Assembly: GCF_932294415.1 (NCBI RefSeq)
Contig: NC_065535.1
Span: 69,619,362-69,683,361 of the forward strand
Direction of reading: 5' to 3'
Length of the DNA: 64,000 nucleotides
From: Quercus robur
Lineage: Eukaryota > Streptophyta > Magnoliopsida > Fagales > Fagaceae
Shown: in pieces, positions 10,267-21,600 of the stretch
Numbering within the stretch: position 1 is the stretch's first letter
How the letters are laid out: the number at the start of each line of letters is the position of its first letter
The notes under the pieces: model-generated
What the model saw: the letters and a program-made list of their open reading frames with translations, nothing else
Told to the model about the DNA's origin: nothing
Databases searched by the model: none
Made by a program: the position numbers and the translations under genes

Positions 10267-13207
10267 GTCTGTGATGGATTTTCACTTTTTCTATCTGTAC
10301 TACGACGGGGAGATGTATTATCATGAGTTGCATGGGTTGTCATACCAAGGCTCGAACCAAAAGCAAAAATACGTTAAGGTGAAACGTGGGATAGGGCTTA
10401 CGAACTTGCAATGAAGAATATTGAAGGCGATGGGGTTAGACCACTCTAGGCATAAGATTTCCATCGTGTATCGAGCACCTCAACGGGTTGTAGACACGCA
10501 GGTTTTCTACAATTCACTACAATTATCGGGTGGCACCGAAGTGAAGATGATGTGGGAAATGGTTGCACAAATGGTGGCTTGAGGATTCATTGCTTCGGAT
10601 CTCTATGTCATTGTTGAGCCCGCCACAGTAGAGGCTGGAGAGGGTTCAGAACATACTGTTTTGGATGGAAGAGTAGATGAGCACATCGACTCAATACCAG
10701 AAAGATCTTACCAAGGGTGTGTAGAGAACACAGGAGATGGGTATGGCAGTGAACCGTGGCAGACATTTGCCCATGTGAACTCGATTGAGGATGAAGAAAG
10801 GCCCCAGCAAGTGCATGAAGGAGAGCATTTAGTTGATGATGAGCTCCATAAGAGCACATCCGACAATAACCATAATGATCACGGACTTGGTGATGATGCA
10901 ACCCATATCGATGTTACTAGGGATGACTTCGAGGAGCTCCTAGATACCATGGGAGGATGTTGATCATATCGAAGATGTGGTTGTAGAAGAAAATAGAGAA
11001 ACATGCCCCGGTCTCGATCCTACGCCGGAATGGTTCACCCAAAACACTTGGGATAATATGTTTAATCCATCACCGGTTATGCAAGCAGAAGTATTACCAT
11101 GGACGCTTGGGGAGCAGCCAGTTAAAGGGATGGTATTCGCGACTAAATTGGCAGTGCGACGTGCGTTGACTTGGTACGCAGTGCGAGAGAATTTTAGCTT
11201 CAAAACTAAGCATTCAGATTCAGAGAGGCTTATGGTGAGTTGCGAGGATGATTCCTGTCTATGGTCAGTCCGTGCGATATGTTGCAAGGGAGACAATGTC
11301 TGGAAGATCGCAAAATGCAAGGGCCCCCACACGTGCGACAAAATTCAGAATGCTCATGATGGTCGGATGATTGATTCGGTGTTCTTAGCATATGTACTTG
11401 AGCGCTATATACGAGAAGACCCTGCGTATAAGATAAAGAACTTACGCCACGTTGCTTTGGTAGACTTAAAACACAAAGTATCTCATTACAAGGTATTCTA
11501 TTCTTTAACTTGCATTATATTTTCAATACAATGTAGAGACATCAGTCTTTTGGGAAGTATAATCATGATATTTTTTTTCCCAAAACCCATGAATACTTTA
11601 TATTATGAAAATTGAAATTGAAAAAAGAAAAGAAAAAAAGGAATGCAGAGTGAAGAAATATTATAGTCTTACAAGTCTTGATTTGTTTTCTTCAAGTTTT
11701 TTTATTTAACTTGTATTCATTTCTAACGTAATCATTATGGTTCACATACAAGGTATGGGATGCCAAACAAAAGGCCGTTGCATCTATATACGGGGATTTT
11801 AAGGAGTCTTATGCGGAGTTGCCGCGTTTTTTGGCAGGACTGAAGGACGCAAGTTCGGGTACAGAGTATAAGTTAATAGTGGACGATAATTATGAACAGG
11901 GAACCTGTACATTCAAGTTCGTATTTTGGGCGTTTCGTCCATGTATTGTTGGGTTCAAGAAGTGTAGGCCTGTGATTAGCATTGATGCAACCCACCTCTA
12001 TGGAAAATATAAAGGGAAATTGATGATTGCAATGGCGACAGATGCTAATAATAAAATTTATCCAGTAGCCTTCGCCGTTGTCGAGAGCGAGAGCACAGAG
12101 ACTTGGGGTTGGTTCTTGGCTTGTATAAGAACGTATGTTACCGACCGGAGACACCTGTGTGTCATATCTGACAGACACCCTGGGATACAAGCTATATTTA
12201 GAGACAATAATCGAGACTTTTCCCTGCGGCCTCCCATGACAGAACATCGTTACTGCCTTCGTCATCTATGTAGTAACGTCAACACTAGATGGAACAATGA
12301 AACTTTAAAGAATCTAGTATGGAGGGCAGCAAGTGCTACCCAGGAGCGAAAGTTCAATGCCACCTTCGAGTTAATTGAGAATGTCAACCGGGATGCGCAC
12401 CAATATCTAAAGGATGTGCCCAAAGAGAAATGGGCTCTAAGTTTTGACAAGGGTTATCGTTATGGGGCAATGACGACAAACGTCTCTGAGTGCTTCAATG
12501 GTGTTCTAAAGGGTGCTCGTAGCTTGCCCATTACGGCAATGGTGAAATACGCATGGTTCAAATTGAATTCTTACTTCGATGATCGTCGCAATAAGAGCAT
12601 AGCACAGTTAAATTCGGGACAAAAATGGACTAAATATGCCTTGGATATCTTCATGAGAAATAAGGCGAAGGCGAAGCATCACAGGGTGACAAGATTGAGC
12701 GCGCAACAACAATCATATCAAGTAGATACACCGCATAATCCAGAGAGTGCTGGACATGGGGATCACACACATGGAGTTAATTTGTTGCAAAGAAGTTGCA
12801 TATGTCAAAAATGGAAGCTGTACAAGATACCATGTTCACATGTCAATGTAGTTTGTATTAGGTATCGACATGATGCAGAGCAATACATTGACCCATGCTA
12901 TAGCGTGGATGCACTATTTCGGAGCTATGCTCTCGTTTTCCCTGCGTTGAAAGATAGATTATCATGGTTGGATCCTGAAGAAACTCGAAGGGTCCTCCCT
13001 AACCCCTGATTGATTCGAGAGAAAGGCCGCCCTGTCTCAACACGAATCAGGAATGAGATGGACGAGGGTGGGAAATGGCCGAGAACCACACCGTGGAAGG
13101 AGGGGGGGAGGAAGGTGCAATGCGGGTTGTGTGACCAAGAGGGGCATAACCGAAGAACATGCCCTAAGCGGAATGAGGTACCGACAAGTGGTGGTGTCAC
13201 AGACTAG
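10267..13207 (+). pseudogene. MuDR-family (MULE) transposase, decayed
   Basis: Exon A runs from an ATG at 10274 to 11492, and exon B from 11753 to 13207. They are separated by a phase-0 GT-AG intron (11493-11752). An N-terminal MDFHFFYLYYDGE segment is followed by an acidic linker, then the Mutator DNA-binding region (about 11100-11340). Next comes the MULE transposase core with the DDE triad: Asp in IDATHLYGKYKG (11984), Asp in ISDRHPG (12170) and Glu in VSECFNG (12488). A SWIM zinc finger (CICQKWKLYKIPCSH, 12797-12846) and a CCHC knuckle (CGLCDQEGHNRRTC, about 13120-13165) follow. The enzyme would cut and rejoin the element at its TIRs in the nucleus. In-frame TGA codons at 10412, 10580 and 13007 and a one-base frameshift near 10955 kill it; all three TGAs fit CGA (Arg) after C-to-T change. 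The catalytic core itself reads through. Confidence 0.88.
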
Positions 13208-14497
13208 GTACGCTAATTTTGAACCGTGGCATTCTTCTAAATGCAACTTGAAACAAAATGCATGCTATATGCCATTCAATTATGTATTTTTATAACTTAA
13301 GAAATATTGGAAAAAATTTTAAGGACCAAATATGACATATATCGTTAAAATATCATCGTTGCTTGTGTACATGTGGTTCATTCCAATTAGTCTCTTGAGG
13401 ATGCATACCCAATTCCAAAGTTTTGGGACTAAGACTTTGTCTTCTTATGCTTGGTGTTGATGACTGCATTATTTCTAGTGTTGATTTTGTATGTGTTGGA
13501 TCATTATGTGTAAAATGCTAATGCCCATTTCTTACAAGTGTTTTTCAATCGTATCTTCCATTGGATTGAAACAAAAAATAGGATTTGATGTGAATGAAGT
13601 GATAAGTATTCAAATTCAGCATGGTGAAGTCCTTATTTTTGCAAAATATTTAAAGAATTGATGGTATTTGGCCATTTTGGCCTATACCTTACTATGATTC
13701 ATTGTAATATGCATAGTTCTAATATCAAAGATGTAGCCATCAAAGACTTTAAATTGTAGAGGTAAGTCGACAAACCAAACTACGTAACCCCCTTGTGTTC
13801 TCTCTTTTTTTTTTTCTGCATTCTCCTTACAGTATTTTCTATTTCATTTTAAAACTTACTAGGAAATGAAAGAGCTATCTGTTGTTGGCATTTAAGGGCC
13901 CTGACAGACCTCTTTAACTTATAGCTTTTTTTTTTTTGCTAAATGTTTTCTAACTGCAGATTTTTTTATTTTATTTTAATTTTTATAGGATCTAACCGTA
14001 GATTGGTCATGAATAATATGTGCCATTTTATTGGGTCTGGGCTGATATATAATAGATTGGTCATGAATAATAAATTGGTTCAATTATTGCTCATGAATAA
14101 TATGTGCCAGTTTTAACATGTTAGGGAAATGTTTGCCCTCATGGAGTGATTATTTAGGATTCTTTTTGCTTTTCTTAATAATCCAAATGTCAAAATTTTT
14201 GGTTTTAAAATATGGGGGATAAAAGCTTTTATGTGAGCTTTAGGTATGTGGGTGATACCAAATTGCTATAGCAAGAACAAGCTTCAAAATCTACTTTCTA
14301 ATCAACTGATTTTCCCATTTATCTTCCCTGTCATTTATCTACCACATTGTTTAAAAAAAAAAGTAGGACTAGTTTTGATTTTGTGTAATTATTAGCATGA
14401 ACTTCCAGATACTAATACTATAGTCTATTTGTTAGATATTACTTCATGAGCATGACTACTACCTTGCTGATTTATCTGTTTCTGTTGTTTTCCAAAG
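13208..14497. other. Region between transposase and unidentified exon
   Basis: AT-rich and intron-like. It contains the TATTTGGCCATTTTGGC motif at about 13662, shared with about 5080, and several poly-T tracts. No reading frame of note. Confidence 0.4.
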
Positions 14498-14688
14498 GAT
14501 GCTTCTTCACATCGTCTGGAGGCTTGAGGAGTTATGAACACCCCCTCAATGAGGTGAAGCCTGTGCCAAGGGTGGACAGTTCTGGTCAGGTGTGTGGTGT
14601 AACTTTCACCGTGGATGAAGAGTCGAAGAGGGAAACTGTCGGCATGCCAAGAGTTGGAAGTGCTGCCAACTGGTCATCTAACTACTGA
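14498..14688 (+). pseudogene. Unidentified terminal exon, probably captured
   Basis: A clear polypyrimidine-AAAG acceptor at 14497 is followed by an open frame of about 63 codons ending TGA at 14686. It includes SYEHPLNEVKPVPRVDSS, VTFTVDEESKRETVGMP and the C-terminal RVGSAANWSSNY. Codon use and the exon-like start suggest a true host 3' exon, but I do not recognise the family. It lacks a start and has no partner exons I can find upstream. It sits inside the MULE downstream of the transposase in the same orientation. It may be a fourth captured gene, or an accessory transposon exon. Confidence 0.4.
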
Positions 14689-15290
14689 TATTGTTATAGT
14701 TTCCTTTTACGGCATGGCTGTCATTATTAGTGGGCCTTGCCTTTGATGTCCTTTTTCTTATCATACTACTCTAATCTTGAATGGCTTGAAAGCATTTTAA
14801 TTGGTGATTGGATTTATATCCTTTTTAGTACTACCAAAACAAAGACATGATTTTATGCTGCTGTACAATGTTGCGTAATGTCAAACTAAGCCAGGATCTC
14901 AAGTTTCATACAAGAAATAATATGATTGCTCTTTAAGACTGATATTGTGGTAGATTTGTATTTGATATATTTCTCTATTTTTATCGCTTATTGAATCAAG
15001 CTGTGATGATGATAATAATTACGGTCACATTCGTAATAACAAATAAAATCCATTTCTAAATAGTTGCCTGTTCACACAATAACCATTGCTAAGAAACAAT
15101 GAAGTCCATTGATTTTTAATATGGCTACTATATTCACCAAAGAAGTTAAAGATGTACATCTAGAGCATAGTTCAGGGCATACTCTTGCTCGATTGAAATT
15201 CTCAGCTATTTGTGAAGAAATCCTTGGCAGGAAAGGGACCTATCTGTGGAGCCCCAGAGTACAAAATCTGACAGTTTTCAAAATTAGGCA
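14689..15290. other. Non-coding stretch, probably 3'-UTR and spacer
   Basis: AT-rich with no open frame worth naming. The first part could be the 3'-UTR of the gene that donated the exon at 14498. It leads into the second hairpin cluster. Confidence 0.35.
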
Positions 15291-15550
15291 GATTGGTACC
15301 CGAGTTTGGTTGACTCGGGTACCTTGTGAAGTACCCGAGTCCACCAAACTCGGGTACCAATCTTGACAATTTTGAAAATAGGCAGATTGGTACCCGAGCT
15401 TGGTGGACTCAGGTACCTTGTGGCAGATTGGTACCCGAGCTTGGTGGACTCGGGTACTTCACAAGGTACCTGAGTCCACCAAGCTCGGGTACCAACCTGC
15501 CAATTTTCAAAATAGGCAGATTGGTACCCCGAGCTTGGTACTAATCTGCC
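15291..15550. repeat. Hairpin-module cluster 2
   Basis: Six copies of the GGTACCCGAGC...GGTACC quasi-palindrome. They form one large inverted repeat at 15293-15360, a single module at 15387-15417, a second large inverted repeat at 15428-15494 and a truncated module near 15521-15540. They are joined by the connector AAAATAGGCAGATTGG, also found (inverted) near 7998-8010 in cluster 1. Confidence 0.87.
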
Positions 15551-16138
15551 TACTTTTTTCAGAATATCTATTCTGAATTATCTCTACAAAGTTCATCTTT
15601 TAACCTAAAAAAAGATTATTAAAAAAAAATTGCTAGCAAGCAGTCATAAATAAAGATGCCTTCATTATTGCAATGTCAATATTTGACGTTATATAAAGAT
15701 GCACCCCACAAATGTGGGCACCAAATTAATAAAGATGTTTTTTTTCGAAGCATTACTCAAGTCTCAAAGACACACCCACCTAGTGGCACTAGTTACTAAC
15801 CAAAAAAATCTTAAACACTATATTAGCATAAAAAGACAAGTCTTAAACATAATAATATTATTTAGTAGCAATACAAGCTAGCAGAAAGAGAGGTAGGGAT
15901 GTAATGCAGTCCATTCATAGCACCATCAATGTGGCAACACTTGAAACTAATATAGGCCTCCATGACTCGTGGACACTCGGGACATTTCATATGCTCTGGG
16001 ATCTTTCCAGTAGTAATGGGGATATATACCCTACCAGGAAAACAAGATAAAACAATTAAATATTTGCATTCAACACAAAAAAAACCCAATACCACCACCT
16101 TGACAACCATCAACAAAATAAACATAGCTTATGAGAAC
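15551..16138. other. Non-coding stretch
   Basis: No supported gene. A minus-strand frame at 15862-16125 contains a short Cys-rich stretch (KCPECPRVME, then KCCHIDG), but it has no recognised family and no splice context. Confidence 0.35.
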
Positions 16139-16855
16139 TACAAATTCAAAAAATTCTAAACCATTCTCGTTATCATTTACCCTCATGCAAGAAATCATAG
16201 TCTTAGTCACATTGCTAAATGGCCACAGCTATAAAAACCATGTATTTACAACATACAATAAGTACAATAAAGTAAAACCATGTTAGAATCATAACATATA
16301 GAATAAACTTGTTTGAAATGTCTCAGAACATGTAATCAACACAATAAAAGTCAATACCGACTACCCAACAAAATAAAAAAGTTTACGTGAACTACAAATT
16401 CAACAAATTCTAACCCATTCCCATTATCATTGACCCTCATGCAAGAAAAGCAAACACTCTCAACCACATTGCTAATGGCCACAGCTACAAAAACCATGTA
16501 TTTAAAACATAGTATCAGTACAATAAAACTATGTTCAAATCATATTGTATAATATAAACTAGTTCAAAATGCCTTAGAACAAGTAAATTTCATGACTAAA
16601 AGCAACAGGATTTTTTTTTTCCTAGTCCAAGATAGAGAAACTTCAATTAAACTTAGCTACACTAAGTTCCAAAATCACCAACACAACCTCACAAGTCACA
16701 GCACCCACACAATCAAACTAGTTAAGTTCTTCACAACACATTATTCACCAAAAACTAAAACCCAAATAAAAAACTTACAAGAACCACAAATTCAATGAAT
16801 TCTAACCCATTCCCATTATCATTGACCCTCATGCAAGAAAAGAAAACAGTCTTAT
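16139..16855. repeat. Diverged tandem direct repeats, unit about 250 bp
   Basis: A unit that includes TCATGCAAGAAA and CACATTGCTAA...GGCCACAGCTA starts at about 16139 and again at about 16391. A third, partial copy starts at about 16785. The copies differ at many positions. They lie in the right arm of the MULE. Confidence 0.75.
16661..16779. repeat. Direct repeat, copy 1 (partner at 20063-20180)
   Basis: About 118 bp beginning ACACTAAGTTCCAAAATCAC is nearly identical to 20063-20180. The copies are about 3.4 kb apart in the MULE right arm and bracket the EngA fragment. Confidence 0.8.
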
Positions 16856-16859
16856 CCTG

Positions 16860-18210
16860 CCCTGCCTTGCCCTTATTATCCACATCATTTCCAAATTCCA
16901 ATTCTTCGAAAACTAAGCTGTAATCCCGAGGAATTGAGATTGGCTACATAAATCCTTTTATGCCTTCTAATTCTATGTATGACCATGTTGTCAGTTTCCT
17001 CTTTAATTGTCATTAATTTTTTATTTTTTTTACCTTCATTTTTTCCTTGTCTTTTTCCAGATTAATATTATACACTTGTATTAGTTCATTCCTACGCCTT
17101 CATTGCACATATCTAACCATCTCAGACAATTCTCCTCCATATTCTATCTTCAACTGATGCCACCCTCACATTCTCACATAGCTACAGCTAGGAATTTTTT
17201 CACATGGGTCTTAAATAAAATAAGTAAATAAATACATGGATTTGATAATATTCAGCTTAAAAGAAAAACAAAAAGGTGTTTGTTAACTATACTACAACCA
17301 ATTTCCATACTCATCAAACCAAGCACTATTGAATATCAATGAAAAAAAAATCCAATTTTCCTTCGTGGAAAGTTGCAGTCATGAGGTTAATAAGGACCCT
17401 TTTGTAAATATGCCCTTTTAACTTCATCACAATAATTTGGATGGCATTCTAAAATTTTAGCCTATAGCCCAAGATATACAAGAAGATTTTCCAAGTCAAC
17501 TTTAAGATGGATGGTTTTACTTTGAACAATTTTGTTCAGTTAATGTGACTACTACTTTCTTGGGCAAGTAGCATTTGTTTTGATATTGGTTTTCTCTTGA
17601 GAAGTTTATCCATAAATAATTCAAAAATAGCAACTTCAACACTTTTAAGAATTTAATTTCAATTTTTTAAATTAACAACCCAACATAAACTTTGCACTAA
17701 ACTAATAAAAAATGTAACTAAACCTGCCAATACTTAAATGAGTTTTATCTTTTAGGACCACTTTTAGAATTGCAATAGGATCTAATATTTTTTCAGAGGT
17801 TCTCACAATTGACCCCACAAAATAATAATAATAATTCAGTGGGTGCAATTGGACCCACTCAAAAATATGTGTCTCCGCCACTGCTTTCTCACAATCCTAG
17901 TGTTGCCACAAATCCAACTTAACATCCTCATTGTTACTACTCCTTTCATGGACATATTCAAAGAGGGAGTGGGTCCCTAAAATTTCAACATCTTTAGATC
18001 CAGTAAAACTCGAACTAAAACCGCATACTTTTGGCCAATATTGTATGTTATAAATACTGCAGCTCTATCTAACATAATAACATAATGAATTTGTTCTAAA
18101 TTGAATCTTTTCTCAAAAACTATGATAATGCATCACTGACAAAATGCATCAAAACACCCATGGTACACAGACTACCACCAATATGTATATATATATATAT
18201 ATTGTATTAC
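16860..18210. other. Non-coding stretch in MULE right arm
   Basis: AT-rich. It may include 3'-flanking or intron sequence of the captured EngA gene next to 18211, with (TA)n at about 18183-18201 just inside the intron. No other gene is visible. Confidence 0.35.
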
Positions 18211-18789
<579 letters not shown>

Positions 18790-20062
18790 ATTATTCACAC
18801 ACTTATTCACATATAAAGCATTCTAAGCCCCTTTGAAACTGATTACTACTTACTTTAATTGTTATGATTAACTTGATTAGTTTAAAAATTCTGTGAAAAT
18901 TTGATATATTAATCTACTTGATTCCGTATGTTACTACTAAGTCACAGGCCAAAAGAGAAAAAACTCAAATTTGTTAGAGACACTCTTTTCCTGTTTTGGT
19001 CAATGGAACTGGTTTGCAATCAATGGCCAGGACTGCTAAAAGAAGCGAGGGTGCGATCCACCACATGCACACGCACTTGAAACTGTGGTAGACTTTGTTT
19101 ATGATTTATATCGAGGAGCCAGAAACTCTGTGGCAGGCCCTCTTTATTTGAAAAAATATTTCAAGAGGGATTTTTGAGAAGTTGGTGGTTGGAAAAGCAA
19201 TCCTCAATTCCATATTTTCTCTCTTTTTTTTTTTTCAATTCCAAAACATGGTAGCTTTTGCATATCTTCAGTCTTATGTTTGAATCTTAGGAAACCCCTG
19301 TTCTGGTAATTTCATCTATTTCGCATGCTTACAGCACTAAGGTCTACACTAATATCAAGGTTGTTGGATGGGATTATACATGATGGGGGATGTTAGTGTG
19401 TTTTAAGCTTGGAAGAGGTGGCAGCCCACTTATTAGGGAGCTTACATAAAAAGACAGGAAACATGAAAAATATGGATTTTAGGGTGAGATGGGCAGGGGA
19501 TGCGCACCCTCAAAACCTTTTTCTTTTTCCCAGAGAATACACACCCCACAACCTTAATTATGGACTAACCTTTTTTTTCCTGTGAGGTGTACTTATTCTA
19601 GTAATGATCTCCTTTTCAATAATCAAATCCTAAACTGAATTTATACATTAAGAGAATCATGAAGCACATGCAGGAAACACAATTCTTGTGTCACCCCAAA
19701 GACAATGCATAAGACCATAATTCACAGTAATTTAACATTTAACTTGGTCCACATAAACACAATTATGTGGTCCATCTTATCTTAATTTGGTCCGTACTAA
19801 CAATGCCCCCCTTCTTTCTTTCTTTTTTTTAGTGGAAATCGCCATTTTGTTAAATGATAGATTTGTAGTAGTATCTCTTTTCATTTACAATGAATGCTGG
19901 GGGTTTAATAATGTGGATTTGTTTGTCTATAACGTAAGTTTACATTATTAGTGCAATTTAAAGCTATAAAAGTCTTCTATCACTTCTGTCAAAAAAAAAA
20001 AATAGCTATAAAAGTCCAAGATTTATACCTTCAGCCTTCAGTGCTTCCAATTTTTCATTCAA
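18790..20062. other. Non-coding stretch in MULE right arm
   Basis: AT-rich with poly-T tracts; nothing recognisable. It separates the EngA fragment from the duplicated segment at 20063. Confidence 0.35.
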
Positions 20063-20180
20063 ACACACTAAGTTCCAAAATCACCAACACAACCTCACAG
20101 CATCCACACAATCAAACTAGCTAAATTCTTCACAACACATTATTCACCAAAAACTAAAACCCAGATAAAAAAATTATAAC
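20063..20180. repeat. Direct repeat, copy 2 (partner at 16661-16779)
   Basis: The same roughly 118-bp segment as at 16661. Part of it (AAGTTCTTCACAACACATTA) repeats a third time at about 20204. Confidence 0.8.
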
Positions 20181-20245
20181 TTTTTTCAAAAAAATCAACA
20201 TGCTAAGTTCTTCACAACACATTATGCACCAAAATTCAAAAAAGT

Positions 20246-20750
20246 ATGAAATTTCTTGAAAATTTAAAACAAAAACCAAGACATGGAATTGCAGCGCCAA
20301 AACCAGTTGGATTAGTGAAAATTAAGAGAAAAAGAACTCAAATTTTTCGGAGAGAGAGAGCTTACAAAGCGCCATTGAAGGGGAAATGGTTCGTGTGGCG
20401 ACTCTGTGAAATGAAATTGAAAACCCTAATTGGTCGGAGACAGGGAGAAGTAAGGGCGAAGAAGAAGATGAGGACGAAGACGACGTCGCACCACTGTCAT
20501 CCAACGGAAAGTCCATTACCATCGCTCCTCCAACAACCACCACTTTCCCTTCTCCTATTCCCTCAGGCGTGACGGCGACGGAGACCACGATTCCACTCCC
20601 CCGGCCATCATCGATACGCGAAAGCGATCACAACGACGTTTTTTATTTCTGCTGCCAATGGTGTGAGGGTGTGAGGGTTTGAACGTTTAGGTGTAAGTGA
20701 GAGTGAGAGTGAGACTGTGTTCTGGTAAGGGTGAGGGTGAAGAGAGACCT
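20246..20750 (-). other. GC-richer segment, possible captured 5' gene end
   Basis: Base composition changes sharply from the AT-rich surroundings. On the minus strand, reading away from the right TIR, there are CT-rich leader-like tracts (about 20690-20730), several ATGs, a Ser-rich coding-like run and a (CT)n stretch near 20350. This is how a captured promoter/5'-UTR/first exon often looks in Pack-MULEs, and it would lie upstream of the minus-strand EngA exons. I cannot identify the protein. The plus-strand frame 20246-20572 is probably a shadow. Confidence 0.4.
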
Positions 20751-20914
20751 TAAATTCATATGCCAACGTCAGGTGCCACGCTGGAACAGAAAAATAGGGT
20801 ACTCGAGCTCACCAAGCTCGAGTACCACAAAAAGTGGTACTTTCCTATATATTTCCCAAACAGTGTTTCGGGCCTAAATATTTCAAAAATTAATGCTAAT
20901 GGGCCATTTTGCCC
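20751..20914 (-). repeat. Right terminal inverted repeat of the MULE
   Basis: Inverted copy of 462-625, ending GGGCCATTTTGCCC at 20914. The internal quasi-palindrome is at 20798-20826. Confidence 0.93.
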
Positions 20915-20924
20915 GCGATTTGGT
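20915..20924. repeat. Target-site duplication, right copy
   Basis: GCGATTTGGT, identical to 452-461. Confidence 0.93.
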
Positions 20925-21516
20925 AGGGTTGAAGTTGTTTGTGTTGGACACTATTGGGCTTTGTGTTTTTGGAAGAGAAAACATGTTTTGTCTTTTGGAT
21001 TTTTTTAGAACCTTTTTAATATATTAAAAAACTTCAAAAACTATATATAATTTGCAATGGTATTATACTTTTTAAGTCTTTTTGTTGTTGAAGTTTTTTA
21101 TAAATAGGATCTATTCTAGATCTAATTCCTCTATTGGTCTTATGAGTGTGACCATTATATCTTTGTCATTACGTTCTGGTATTGCTTTTAAAACATATAT
21201 ATGAAACATTTGTTTCAAGTTTTGATTGATCTTCTTTTTTAGGAAATAGTTCTTATGCAAGTCATTTAAGGGAATGTTTGGTACACTAAATTAGAATTAC
21301 GATATGAATGGTAATCTTTATTACTGGGAATAAAAAGTGTTATAATAGAATAATTAAACATATTCATAAGTTTGGTTGTGAGATGTAACATTAAAATAAA
21401 AGTTATGATATATTTTAGGAAATATTTTACTCATATAATTATATTTCCTAAAAAATAATATTTTTTAAATTTGAGAGAGAGAATAGTTATTTGAGAAGTG
21501 ATATGACTATAATATT
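20925..21516. other. Right flank of the MULE
   Basis: No gene. From about 21272 the text GGGAATGTTTGGTACACTAA looks like one end of a TIR element whose other end (…CCAACTAAATATGCCCT) may lie at about 25420-25441. If so, later insertions split it. Confidence 0.35.
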
Positions 21517-21600
21517 TTCACAACAAATCATAGGTGATTAGTTGTTATTGGTTCTTTTTTTTCTTTTTCTTTTTTTGTTTGATAAAAAACTGAAATTCCA

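Noticed and set aside
10661..10963. Independent small gene encoding an acidic protein
   Set aside because: In frame with the MULE transposase N-terminus on both sides, separated only by nonsense codons and a frameshift.
15862..16125. Cys-rich minus-strand frame as a zinc-finger gene
   Set aside because: No known spacing pattern, no splice sites, no homologue recognised.
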